Positions 1 to 10,895 of a DNA stretch of 64,000 bases are shown here, piece by piece; position 1 is the stretch's first letter, and every line of letters begins with the position of its first letter. The stretch spans positions 71,037,478 to 71,101,477 of the forward strand of contig CM066738.1 in the NCBI GenBank assembly GCA_033961575.1, read 5' to 3'. The notes beneath the pieces were generated by a model. The model ran no database searches. It saw only the letters and a program-made list of their open reading frames with translations, and was not told the DNA's origin. The translations under genes and the position numbers were made by a program. Origin of the DNA: Aselliscus stoliczkanus (taxonomy: Eukaryota; Chordata; Mammalia; Chiroptera; Hipposideridae).

Positions 1-115
1 GTGGTGTCAAGCCGAGGGACTTCTCTATTTACTAGTTGTGTGACTTTGCAAAAGTTGCTTAGCATCTCTTAGCTGCAGTTCCCTCATCGGTAAGTGGAAA
101 AAGGACACTACAAGA
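1..115. repeat. MIR-like SINE fragment
   Basis: The text runs 'tgtgtgactttg', then 'agttgcttagcatctct', then 'ccctcatcggtaa'. This is the MIR core layout (tgtgtgac...ttggg...aagtyactta...cctcatctgtaaa). It is diverged and truncated by the window edge. Confidence 0.55.
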
Positions 116-149
116 TCAATGTAATCAATAAGTGAAATTTTATTAAAAG

Positions 150-720
150 AATTGTCACATTCCTGCATGACTGAGCAGGTGGGAGTGAAGAAGGGACAGC
201 AAAAGGTTAAGAAAGAGAGACACAAAATAAGAGAATACAGTTCGGGGCCAGGGGACCCCAGCCTCGTGGACTGGAGCCCCGAATCGGGCCTGACTGTTCC
301 TTTTATTATCTTACACATAAGCAAAGATCAATGTAACTTCTGTGGTCTGTGAGTCTCACACCCAAGGATTAATCTCCGGGCCCAATTTCCCCTGCCTGCA
401 AACTGCCATTACCGGAGGCCCCATGAGGTTATTGTCATGCACCTCTTAAGACAGAAACTTCCTTTGCCAAGGCTTACTGATAAGAATGCCAGGAGGACAG
501 GTATTATCACATCAATAGGTCATTTCACAGGCAGGCTGCCAAAACCTGAAACAAGGGATTTATGCCCCTTTTTTCCTCTCCGTGATTTCTTCCATGGCAC
601 CCACGGGTACCCACTCTCACCCACAGGCACCCACTGACACCCACGCAACCGTGTCTGGCTTGGGTTGTCCCTCTCGTGGGATCTTACCTGTCACGGACTA
701 ACCAGCCATCCTTCGGGGTC
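150..720 (-). repeat. LTR-like relic, minus orientation
   Basis: GC-rich blocks, a reverse-strand polyadenylation signal (ttttattatc near 300) and a reverse TATA-like stretch (near 558-566) fit an old solo LTR read on the minus strand. No target-site duplication could be found and the family is not recognised, so both boundaries are approximate. Confidence 0.3.
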
Positions 721-3129
721 AAGTGGGGATATATACAACAAGCATAATATTGAAGTTATGATCTGTCTTTATGGAGAGGTGCATGGGGGCAAACAGGCAG
801 GCTATAATGTGACAGAATGATTTGCAAACGCGTTCTATGCAGATGTTTGCTATTGTTATTCAACGTTGATTTCCTTAAAAACAGAGACACATGTTCATCT
901 TTGAAATCGCAGCCTCCAGCACAGAGTCTGGCCCAGATCTGCCCTTCATGAATGTTATTGGATGGCATTATTGAAATAACCACTTGTGTCAGTCACAAAT
1001 CATACTAGTTGTTTTAACAGAGGTCATCTAAAATCGGCTTTGGTCCAACAGTTTTTGGAATGCAGAAAGGTGAGGTGAGAACATGGAGTAACACGGGGAT
1101 GATAGTCACTGCAGGAAGAGACTACCACCCAGACCTGCTAGAGGAAAAGCTGGGCAGGGGTCTCTGAGGGGGTGCCACCGTGGGAAATCTGGAACTGGAA
1201 CTTCTGGCTTCTGGAATCAACTATGGCTGCCAAAGTGAAGAGTCATTGCTGGGGTGACAAAGAGGGCAAGTGCAAGCAGGACAGGTAAGAACATGTCTTT
1301 TCCCCTTCCAGCCTTCCAGTCGCTCTCTAGCGCCCCCTATTGGCAGAACCAGCAATGATCCAGTTGGCAAAGCAGAAATGTTTAATAACTACACATCTCT
1401 CTCTAATAAATGCAGGGCACTTTTACTTATAAGTGAAGATGCCAAGGGCTACACTTTGATAACTTCCTTCTGTTAACGTCACCTGAGAGTGATCAGAGGA
1501 AATGGGAGTGTGTCACATCCCAGTCACAAGGGTCTGAGGCTCTGGGAGCCCTGCCAGGCAAAAGCCACACCCATCCAGAGCAGCCTGGCCCTTCTGCGTG
1601 GTCCTGGGCGGTGTGTGTGGTAGGGAGGGGAAGGAAGGGGGAGTTCCTGCCGCAGCCAGCAGGGATTCACACAGCGCACCAACACCCAGAAAGCTCCTCA
1701 CTCCACGGGCCAGTGCAGGAGGAATCAGAAGAGCACACTGGCTGTGTGGCTGAGGCAACATCCCCAGAATGCTGGGGAGGAGAGATAAAGAGACCCTCTA
1801 CACCTTCAGGAGGCACGAAGCACTGGGACCGTTCTGGCCGGTGATTTGACCGGGCTTCCAGGGCGAACACCCGACTGGCCTTGGTGAATTTAACAACAAG
1901 GAGAAATAGAGCACTTTTGGTGATTTCTTACATCCGTCCCCACCCCTTTCTCCACAGAAACACTGATTATGCTGAGGCTATGAGAAGATTCTCTCCTCTT
2001 AGACTGATTAACTCCCAAGCTGAAACCTGAAAACAATTTGTGTTTTCCCTTTTAAGTCAAAGTCTAAATGAAACTGTTACTTCTTGCATGTCATCTTAAC
2101 TGAGGTTGAAGAGCTATGGCCCACCGATCACATGGCTGGGGACAGCCAGAGGACAGATTGCTGTGTTGCTCAGGAGAGGACGATGTGTGTCTACTTCTCC
2201 ATGAAGGGTGATCATTTGCTGACACCCAGCTCAGCTTCCCCAATAGGACGCAAAAAATAGATGGAGTAGAGGTCATACTAACTGCTTATCCCAGCTGGCT
2301 CGCTCTTCAAATACTTTGCATCTCTCTCATCCGAGGACAGGTAGCACCATTCAGCATTATCATAGGCAGAATCTACCCTGGGGGGCAATAGTAAAGGACA
2401 GTGCTGACTTCAGCTTCCATTCCACCTTCTACCTCTTTTCAGCAGGCTTATTTCCCCCAGTCTACCTGTGGTATAATGTGCTTTCCTATTGTGCCCCTCC
2501 ATCCACCCATCCCCGCTACCTGGCACCCTGACCCCAAGGCCCAGCCCTGCCTTGCAGTCAGGTCTTCTCCCCAGGCAAAGCTTTGTGCTCCCTGGTTCCC
2601 TCACTCCCACTGAATCATAACCAATTCCATGTCTCAGTCTGAGGTCTGTTTCCCAAGCGCTTGGTTGGTTATCTAGAAAAGCAGGGGATGGGAGAGTGCA
2701 CTGCAATTCAGTGCACATAGAAATTGGAGGTGGAGCATTTCATCAGACTATGGGCATAACTTTGTGTTGTGTTAGCACTACAGCGATTTCCAGAGAATTC
2801 TGTGGACCGCATGACAACCAGCACCATGACTACATCCTGAGTACAGATGGTGAGTTGTTTGTTGGTGGGCATCGTGCTTCTGCCACCGCAGCTGGCAGAT
2901 GTAGCATGCAGGAAACTCGTATCCACAGGTGCTATCAATCAAAATTGAAGCTAACAAGAATCAAAAAAGAATGGCTACAATCAGTCATCTGCAGAAGAAA
3001 AGCACTTCAAATAGGGTTGTAAAAATGGGCCAGCAGCTCTTCCAAATATAATCAAGAGACAAGAGCAGCTCTCCAGCTTATCAAGAGACCAGAGTGCCTC
3101 TGGAAGGTGGGCCCTTTGCATCTTGAGAA
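721..3129. other. unique intergenic sequence
   Basis: No repeat family or exon-like signal is recognised apart from the CTCF-like motif listed separately. The longest frame here is 108 codons (2696-3022, plus). It resembles no family I know and has no supporting splice or start context, so it is not called as a gene. Confidence 0.5.
1330..1343 (-). promoter_or_regulatory. CTCF-like core motif
   Basis: Read on the minus strand this is CCAATAGGGGGCGC, matching 13 of 14 positions of the CTCF core CCASYAGRKGGCRS. The match is visible in sequence; occupancy is inference. Confidence 0.4.
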
Positions 3130-3144
3130 CTGGAACTTACTTTT

Positions 3145-3700
3145 TTTTTTTTTGTAAGAAACATATTTTTATTGTATTTATTTATGCATCCTTGGTTTTT
3201 TTTTTTTTGAGTGTCAAAATAAACTTTTTTATTTATATATACTTTTAATTAGCTTCAGGTGTACAACAAAGTGCAATAGTTATACTTTTTACCCCTCAAA
3301 GTGACAACCCCACTCCCCCCCATATCATACTATCTATTACAATTCCTTTGACTCCCTTCCACCATATAATCCATATCCCGTGACTGTCTATATATTCAAT
3401 TACAGTTGGCATACAATATTATACAACATCAATTTCAGGTATATAGTGCCATGATCAAGCCTCTACTCCAACCATAAAGTGGTCTCCCTAACAAAACATG
3501 TGACCATCTGACACCCCACAAAATTTTAACAACATTATATTCCCCGAACTGTCTTTCATATCCCTGTCACAATACTGTAGTTACCTATTTACGCTATCTA
3601 ATCCTTTCCCCTTCTCCCTCATCCCCACCCCTCTCCCAACTAGCAACCCTGTTTTTCCTCTATATCTATGAAACTATTTCTGTTTCTTATGCTCATTCAT
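3145..3700 (-). other. L1 3' UTR and A-rich tail
   Basis: Read on the minus strand this ends in the L1 signature CTGAAGCTAATTAAAA followed by A-rich runs with AATAAA. The same 3' end recurs in the younger truncated copies at 44561, 46237 and 60173, which supports a shared, recently active L1 lineage. Confidence 0.85.
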
Positions 3701-6700
3701 TCAGTTTTTCAAATTCCACATATAAGTGAGATCATGTGGTATTTGTCTTTCTCTGACTGACTTATTTCACTCAATATAATAATCTCTAGGTCCATCCATA
3801 TTGTTGCAAATGGTACAATTTCATTCTTATTTATAGCAGAGTAATACTCCATTATATAAATGTACCACAGTTTCTTAAGTCAGTCATCTACCGATGGGCA
3901 TTTTGGTTGTTTGAAGTCTTGGCTATTGTAAATAGCGCTGCAATAAACATAGGGGTGCATATATTTTTTCGAATTAGCGTCTTGGATTCCTCTGGGTAGA
4001 TTCCCAAGAGTGGAATTGCTGGGTCATACGGCAGTTCCATTTCCAGTGTTTTGAGATACCTCCATACTGATTTCCATAATGGCTGCACCAAATTGCAGTC
4101 CCAACAGTGCACCAGAGTTCCCTTTTCTCCACACCCTCGCCAACACTTGTTGTTTGTTGATTTGTTGATGATAGACATTCTGACTGGAGTGAGGTGGTAT
4201 CTAATTGTGGTTTTTATTTGCATTTCTCTGATGATTAGTGAGGTTGAATATTTTTTCATATGCCTGTTGGCCATCCGTATGTCCTCTTTAGAGAAATGCC
4301 TCCTCATATCCTCTGCCCATTTTTTAATTGGGTTGTTTGTTTTTTTGGTGTTGAATTGCATGAGTGTTTTATAAATTTTGGATATCAACCCCTTATCAGA
4401 TATATCATTGGCAAATACTCCAGTGTAAATTCTTGCTTCCATTGTCATAGATTAAATGACCGTATATAGATGGGTTTATTCCTGGGCTCTCTATTCTATT
4501 CCATTGGTCTATGTGTCTGTTTTTATGCCAGTACCATATTGTTTTGATTACTGTAGCCTTGTAGTATGTTTTGATGTCAGGTAGTGTGATGCCTCCCACT
4601 TAGTTCTTATTTCTCAACATTGCTGTAGCTATTCGGGGTCTTTTGTGACTCCATATAAATTTTAGGATGCTGTGTTCTATTTCAGAGAAAAATGTCCTTG
4701 GTAGTTTGATTGAAATTGCATTGAATCTATATATTGCTTTAGGAAGTATTGACATTTTAACTATATTAATTCTTCCTATCCATGAGCATGGTATGTATTT
4801 CCATTAATTTGTATCTTCTTTGATTTCTCTCTTCAGTGTCTCATAATTTTGAGTGCAGGTCTTTTACTTCTTTAGGTAAACTGATTCCTAGATATTTTAT
4901 TGTTTTGAAGCAATTGTAAAAGGGATTGATTTCCTGATTTCTTCTTCTGATAGTTTATTATTGGTGTATAGAAATGCCACTGATTTCTGAATATTAATTT
5001 CGTATCCTGCTACCTGACCAAATTCGTGTATCAGTTCTAGCAGTTTTTCAGTGGAGTCTTTGGGATTCTCTATATATAGTATCATGTCATCTGCATATAA
5101 TGACAATTTTACTTCTTCTTTTCCAATTTGGATGCCTTTTATTTCATGTTCTTGTCTGATTGCTGTGGCTAGAACTTCCAGAACTATGTTACATAGAAGT
5201 GGTGAAAGCGGGCAGCCTTGTCTTGTTCCTGATCTTAAGGGGAAAGCTTTCAGCCTTTCCCCATTGAGAACGATGTTTGCTGTGGGCTTATCATATATGG
5301 CCTTTATTATGCTGAGGTATGATCCCACTATTCCCACTTTGTTAAGAGTCTTTATCATAAACGGCTGCTGGATTTTGTCAAATGCCTTGTCTGCATCTAT
5401 TGATATGATCATATGATTTTTATTTTTCATTTTGTTAATGTGATGTATTATGTTAATTGATTTGCAGATATTGAACCAGCCTTACATACCAGGAATGAAT
5501 CCCACTTGATCGTGGTGTATGATCTTTTTAATGAGATGTGAATTCGGTTTGCTAGTATTTTGTTGAGAATTTTTGCATCTATGTTCATTAGTGATATTGG
5601 CCTATAGTTTTCCTTTTTTGTAATATCTTTGTCTGACTTAGGAATCAGGGTGATAGTGGCTTCATAGAAAGAGTTTGGGAGCCTTCCCTCCTTCTGTATT
5701 TTTTGGAATAGTTTGAGGAGAATAGGTACTAATTCTTTTTTGAATGTTTTGTAAAATTCACCTGTGTAGCCATCTGGTCCAGGGCTTTTGTTTGTTGGAA
5801 GATTGTTGATTACTGATTCAATTTCTTTGGTAGTAATCAGAGTGTTCAGAGTTTCTGTTTCTTTTTGGTTCAGACTTGGTAGATTGTATGCTTCTAGAAA
5901 TTTATCCATTTCTTCCAGATTGTCAAATTTGTTAGCATATAGTTGCTCATAATATTGTCTTAAAATTTTGTGTATTTCTATGGTATCTGTTGTCACTTCT
6001 CCTCTTTCATTTCTGATTTTATTAATTTGGGTCCTCTCTCTCTTTTTCTTGGTTAGTCGTGCTAAGGGTTTGTCGATTTTGTTTATCTTTTCAAAAAACC
6101 AACTCTTGGTTTCATTGATCTTTTGTATTGTTTTTTTATTTTCTATTTCATTTATTTCTGCTCTGGTCTTTATTATTTCCTTCCTTATGCTCCCGTTAGG
6201 CTTGTTTTGCTGTTGTTGTTTTTTTCGAGTTCCCTTAGGTGTAGAGAGAGTCTGTTGATTTGAGATTTTTCTTCCTTCTTTAAGTAGGCCTGCACTGCCA
6301 TGAACTTCCCTCTTAGGACTGCTTTCGCTGCATCCCAGAGATTTTGGGTCATGGTGTTTTCATTTTCATTTGTCTCGAGGTATCTTTTGATTTTCTCCTT
6401 GATCTCATTTTTGACCCACTCACTATTTAGAAGCATGTTATTTAGCTTCCATGTATTTGTAAGCTTTCCAGATTTCTTCTTATAATTGATTTCTAGTTTC
6501 ATAGCATTGTAGTCAGAGAAGACACTTGATATGATTTCAATCTTCTTAAATTTGTTGAGACTTGTTTTGTGGCCTAACATGTGGTCTATCTTGGAGAATG
6601 TTCCATGGGCACTTGAGAAGAATGTATATTCTGTAGCATTGGAGTGAAATGCTCTAAAAATATCAATTAAATCCAGCTGGTCTAAAGTGTCATTTAAGGC

Positions 6701-7196
6701 CACTATGTCCGTGTTGATTTTCTGTCTGGAGGATCTGTCCATTGGTGACAACGGGGTGTTGAAGTCCCCTACTATGATAGTGTTACTGATGATCTCTGCC
6801 TTTATGTCTGTCAAAAATCTGTTTTACATATTTAGGAGCTCCTATATGGGGTGCATAGATGTTTACTAGGGTTATGTCCTCTCGTTGAATTGATCCCTTT
6901 ATTATTATGTAGTGCCCTTCTTTGTCTTTTATTGTAGTCTTCATTTTAAAGTCTATTTTGTCCAAAATAAGTATTGCTACTCCAGCTTTTTTCTCATTTC
7001 CATTTGCATGAAATATCTTATTCCATCCCTTTACTTTCAGTCTCTGTGTGTCTTTTGATCTGAGATGAGTCTCTTGTAGAGAGCATACGCATGGGTCCTG
7101 TTTTCTTATCCACTCAGCCACTCTGTGTCTTTTGATTGGAGCATTTAGCCCATTCACATTTAAGGTAATTACTGATAGATGTGTATTTATTGCCAT
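3700..7196 (-). pseudogene. L1 ORF2 (endonuclease-reverse transcriptase), disrupted
   Basis: ORF2p normally nicks target DNA and reverse-transcribes the L1 RNA. The endonuclease start (7196 to 6783) shows NVNGLNAP, QETHL and NIYAP. It shifts frame near 6800 and continues with [10 protein letters not shown] and [10 protein letters not shown] (6814-6185). In the last motif the family's catalytic His after Asp is Tyr. The RT region follows in two more pieces: 5996-5448 with NKSPGPDG and TLIPK, and 5430-4897 with the active-site YADD at about 5097-5086. The C-terminal Cys region ([15 protein letters not shown]) is at 4448-3888. The pieces use frames 2,1,2,0,0,2, so there are at least four frame changes plus in-frame stops near 4890-4600. 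It is non-functional as it stands. Confidence 0.92.
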
Positions 7197-7251
7197 TTTG
7201 TTATTTGTATTTCTTGTCTTCCTGGGTTAGCTTGTTTCCCCTTTCTTCTGT

Positions 7252-8124
7252 TTAAAAAAGCCCTTTTAACATTTCCTGCAATGCTGTCTTGGTGGTAATG
7301 AACTCCTTAAGCTTATTCTTTTCTGAGAAGCTCTTTATCTCTCCTTCAATTTTAAGTGATAGCCATGCTGGGTAGAGCAATCTTGGTTGTAGACCTTTAT
7401 TTTGTGTCACTTTGAATATCTCTTGCCATTCCCTTCTGGCCTGCAGAGTTTCTGAAGAAAAGTCAGCTGTTAGTCTTATAGGAGTTCCTTTATATGTAAC
7501 CTGCTGTCTTTCTCTTGCTGCTTTTAGGATTCTGTCTCTGTCTGTAACCTTTGCCATTTTTACTATGATGTGTCTTGGTGTGGACCTGTTTTGATTCAGC
7601 CTGTTAGGAACTCTCTGTACATCCTGGGCTTGTATGTCGATTTCCTTCACCAGGGTAGGGAAGTTTTCAGTCATTATTTCTTTAAATACATTCTCAATCC
7701 CTTGCTTCTTCTCTTCTCCTTCTGGTATTCCTATGACGTGAACATTGCTGCGTTTCATGTTGTCCCAGAGGTCTCTTAAACTATTTTCATTCTTTTTTAT
7801 TCTTTTTTGTTGTTGTTGTTCCAGCTGGGTGATTTCTGCTATTTTGTCTTCTAATTCACTGATCCGCTCCTCTGCTTCATCTACTCTACCGGTGATTCCT
7901 TCGAGTGTGTTCTTCATTTCAATTATTGTATTCTTTAGTTCTAACAGGTTGTTTTTTATGGTTTCCCTATCTTGCTTTATGTCCTCGCTAAGTTGCTTAA
8001 ACATTCTTATCATCAGTGTTCTAAACTCTGTCTCTGAAAGTTTGGATACCTCTGTTTCATTTAGTTCCATTTCTAGAGTTTTCTTCTGATCTTTTACTTG
8101 GGACATGTTTCTTTGTTTTTTCAT
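7252..8124 (-). CDS. L1 ORF1 protein, intact
   Basis: This 290-residue frame encodes the L1 RNA-binding chaperone that trimerises and coats L1 RNA. A frame 15 residues longer is open to 8169, but the start at MKKQRN matches the usual L1 ORF1 beginning. Roughly residues 40-120 form a charged heptad region (EEMKNTLEGITGRVDEAEER-like) expected to be coiled coil. The RRM begins around NVHVIGIPEGEE, and the C-terminal domain contains TPRHIIVKMAKV, then PIRLTADFSSETLQARREW. The length is slightly under the human protein because it stops soon after LQEMLKG. No stop or frameshift interrupts it, in contrast with the neighbouring ORF2. Expression would depend on the monomeric 5' UTR promoter upstream (8170-9482). 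Confidence 0.93.
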   Translation of the reverse strand: MKKQRNMSQVKDQKKTLEMELNETEVSKLSETEFRTLMIRMFKQLSEDIKQDRETIKNNLLELKNTIIEMKNTLEGITGRVDEAEERISELEDKIAEITQLEQQQQKRIKKNENSLRDLWDNMKRSNVHVIGIPEGEEKKQGIENVFKEIMTENFPTLVKEIDIQAQDVQRVPNRLNQNRSTPRHIIVKMAKVTDRDRILKAARERQQVTYKGTPIRLTADFSSETLQARREWQEIFKVTQNKGLQPRLLYPAWLSLKIEGEIKSFSEKNKLKEFITTKTALQEMLKGLF

Positions 8125-9482
8125 TCTGGCTGTCGTTCTGTGAATGCTTCGATGTATTAGATAGATCACCTAGAAAGAAGAGAAAAGAAACAAGAAAAAA
8201 GAAAAAAAAGGAAAGAGGTCGGGGGGCTCTCTGTCCTCTTTAATCTGCAGACCACTTTCTCAGGGTTGCAGTGAGCTTTCCACAATTAGCTGCTGTGTGC
8301 TCTGGAATCGTGCTCACTCCCAAAAAAAAAAAAAAAAAATCTTCACAGGTTGTTGCAGGTTGTCTGCTACTGAGTCTCAGTGAACAGAGTGATGCAGCTG
8401 GAGAACACCCGCCCTGCGTTTCCCTGGCAATGCAGCTGAAGCAGGGCGGAGGGTGGGGATCCAAAGCGGCTTATGCACTCCTGCGTCTCAGTGAGCAGCC
8501 TGATGGAGCCGGAGGGCACCCATCCAGCGTTTCCTTGGAAACGCAGCACAAGCAGGGTGGAGGTTGGGGACCCAAGGTGGCTCAGGCACATTTCAGTGAG
8601 CAATCTGATGCAGCCGGAGGGCACTCGCCAGGTGTTTCTTTGGAAACGCAGCACAAGCAGGGCGGAGGGTGGGAACCCAAGGCCACTCTTGTACTCCTGT
8701 GTCTCAGTGAGCAGCCTGATGTAGCCAGAGGGCAACCACCAGGCGTTTCCCTGGCAACGCAACACAAGCAGGGCGGAGGGTGGGAATCCAAGGCCGCACG
8801 CACGCATGCACTCATGCACGCACGCACTCCTGCGCCAAGTTCACCAGACCAATGGAATCCTGACTCTGACCCTCCGTGGGAGGGCCCAACCCTGAAAAAA
8901 TGGCGGCCTCCTGTACGCCGCTTGTGTTCAAGCTCCGCACCAGTGGAACAACAATCCCAAAACCTCCAGCTTCTGCACCAAAGGTGCTCAGTTCAGTCCC
9001 TCCCGACAGGCTTCTGGGCCCGGCTCATGCAGCCACTCCCTCTGACAAGAACCAGGTGAGTGCTCTCCGGCGAGCGAACCCGTGCGCCGGCCCCACTGGT
9101 TCTCCAGCTGCCCCCAGCCTCACCGAGTCAAGCAAAGAGAGTCCTCACTAATTTCTATTGCCCACTATCGTGGAATTCCAATTCCTGGCAAAGCAACTCT
9201 GGGCTAGTGAGCTAGGTGTGTGGCCGGAGGGTCTCTCCCCCAACCGGAGAAGCCTCCCCACACAGCTGGGGCGTCCCTCACGGGGCTCGCCCTCTCTCGT
9301 CGGTGCCCCTCCTACCAGACTTGACGTGGCCTCCTCTTTAGGTCCTTTGTTTAGAGGTTCTGTTCATCTAATGTTCAGGGGGCTCCGAGGTTAAATGTTG
9401 CATAAATTATTTGTAATTTTGATGTGATCCTGGAAGGCAGTTCGGAGAGCATCCGTCTATTCCGCCATCTTACCGGAACCCC
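8125..9482 (-). promoter_or_regulatory. L1 5' UTR / internal promoter
   Basis: This ~1.36-kb leader precedes ORF1 on the minus strand and is markedly more GC- and CpG-rich than its surroundings. It holds the YY1-type motif at its outer end (~9462-9475), four ~110-bp monomers (8374-8800) and a run of 17 A on the plus strand (8323-8339). Monomeric promoters are known in mouse L1, so promoter activity here is inferred by analogy. Confidence 0.8.
8374..8800. repeat. Tandem monomers in L1 5' UTR (~4 x 105-111 bp)
   Basis: Units begin at the box GTCTCAGTGAGCAG at 8374, 8485, 8590 (ATTTCAGTGAGCAA) and 8701. Each then has TGATG.AGCC.GAGGGCA, then GTTTC..TGG.AACGCA and CAAGCAGGGCGGAGG. Spacings are 111, 105 and 111 bp, all multiples of three, so reading frames stay open through the array on both strands. 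Confidence 0.9.
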
Positions 9483-9497
9483 CTGGAACTTACTTTT

Positions 9498-10158
9498 AAG
9501 TGACCTATTTTATCGTGTTATGACTGATTACCTGATAGAAGGATGGTGCTCCGTATGGACTCTAGAACTTAGGAGAGGGAGCCAAAGAGTAAACATTTGT
9601 TGGTGTTTATCCTGTGCTGCCAATATTATGTTTGACAGGTCACAGGATAAAATAAAAGCCAACATTTACAGGACACATACTATATGTGCCAGGCCAGAGG
9701 TAAGTAGGCTTTATGTCCACTATGTCGTTTAATCCTTACAAGCACATTATGAGGTAGGTTTATCCATCAACCTTTTGTGAGTTTGATTACTGGGAATCAG
9801 TCTCTAAAAGCCTGGATTTACTCTGGGGACCTGATGATACTGAGTATCTGAACTTACAAAGCTAAAAGCTGAGAACATGGTGACTCTGCCAACATACGGA
9901 TACCCCAGAGTGCCAGTCTGAAACAGATGGTTGGACTCTCTTAAATCATCTTGATTACAAAAGAGATCATCTGTTCCAGCCCTTGGTTGACACAGGCAGC
10001 TTATCAAAGTCATCTGTTGCAAGATGTAAGACTCCAAATGTACAAAACCCAGATTGGAACAGTGACATGACATGGATTTCAAATGGGCCAGTCTCTGTGG
10101 AAACTTAAACTGTTTCCATCATATATGCTTTCTTCTCAAGGGCTTGTAAATAGAAACA
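9498..10158. other. Intergenic sequence with MIR fragment
   Basis: A MIR/L2-like block lies at about 9650-9765 (aacatttacaggacacatac, then tgccaggcc, then ttaatccttacaagcac). Nothing else is recognised. Confidence 0.45.
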
Positions 10159-10171
10159 AGAATGCATTCCA

Positions 10172-10310
10172 GGGCCGGCTGAGTGGCGCCGTGGTTAAGC
10201 GCTGGCTTGGGATGCCAGTGGCCCCGGTTCAGTCCCACATGTGAGGGCCAATGACACTGCCCTCAAAAAACAACAACAAAAAACAAAACAAAAACAAACA
10301 AACAAACAAA
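10172..10310 (+). mobile_element. Short tRNA-derived SINE (type A)
   Basis: Starts GGGCCGGCTGAGTGGCG and runs through GGTTCAGTCCCACATGTGAG to CACTGCCCTC and an A/CAAA tail. It is flanked by the 13-bp TSD AGAATGCATTCCA (10159-10171 and 10311-10323). Confidence 0.92.
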
Positions 10311-10323
10311 AGAATGCATTCCA

Positions 10324-10895
10324 CTAAAGACAGGTGACATGTCTCAAACAGCTTGTAAGAGACAAAAGATGGCATGGTGTGGGGAATGCATTGGCAAGGA
10401 TTCTAACTGCCTAGGAAAGAAGAGGAACGCCATTCCTCAAAAAGATATCCTGATGGAAGATTCAAAACTTGAATCATTGACATAATCTTACCACAATATA
10501 TAGTAATTAAAAGGAGAGAATTGTCATTATTCTGACATGATACAGCTTTCAGCCTAATTTCAGGCTGAGCTGGTGACTCCAAGACAACTGATTGCCCTGT
10601 GGCATATAGAGCACCCATCCGCTGCCTTCACATAATCTAAACCAGCAGAAGTGGGGAGGGGTGGTGTGTTGTTATTGCTCCAAGATGAAAGTGACTTGAT
10701 AAGTGGATCTGGTTTGGTAATTAGACCCTTTATTAGAGCTCTCAAAAGTAAAGCCAGGCCCAGAAACTTTTTTTGATAGTGAAATATTCCTACCATTGTC
10801 TAGACATGGATACTGATCTAATAGGTATATGTTTATTATAACAAAAGTATAAAAAATGGGTATTGAAGATCAGAGAAAAATTGCGACAGTGCATA
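10324..10895. other. unique sequence, nothing recognised
   Basis: No repeat family or exon-like frame is seen. The small frames at 10403-10796 are not supported. Confidence 0.4.

Larger units (their letters stand above)
3130..9497 (-). mobile_element. Full-length LINE-1 with 15-bp TSD
   Basis: The perfect duplication CTGGAACTTACTTTT (3130-3144 and 9483-9497) bounds a ~6.3-kb minus-strand L1. On the minus strand it starts near 9482 with GGTTCCGGTAAGATGGCGG, containing a YY1-type AAGATGGCGG motif as in other mammalian L1 5' ends. It continues with a ~1.36-kb 5' UTR holding tandem monomers, an intact ORF1, a ~55-nt inter-ORF gap, a damaged ORF2, a 3' UTR and an A-rich tail (T-rich at 3145-3220). 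The intact TSD, full length and open ORF1 indicate a fairly recent insertion. The broken ORF2 means this copy cannot move on its own. Confidence 0.95.

Noticed and set aside
2696..3022. 108-codon plus-strand frame as a small gene or exon
   Set aside because: No family similarity or splice context is seen; the length is compatible with chance.
8374..8800. Regular ~110-bp repeats as a CRISPR array
   Set aside because: The units are contiguous diverged monomers without unique spacers, in a mammalian L1.
8367..8827. Overlapping open frames on both strands in the L1 5' UTR as separate genes
   Set aside because: They arise from the same tandem monomers whose spacing is divisible by three. Only the longest antisense frame is kept as a hypothesis.
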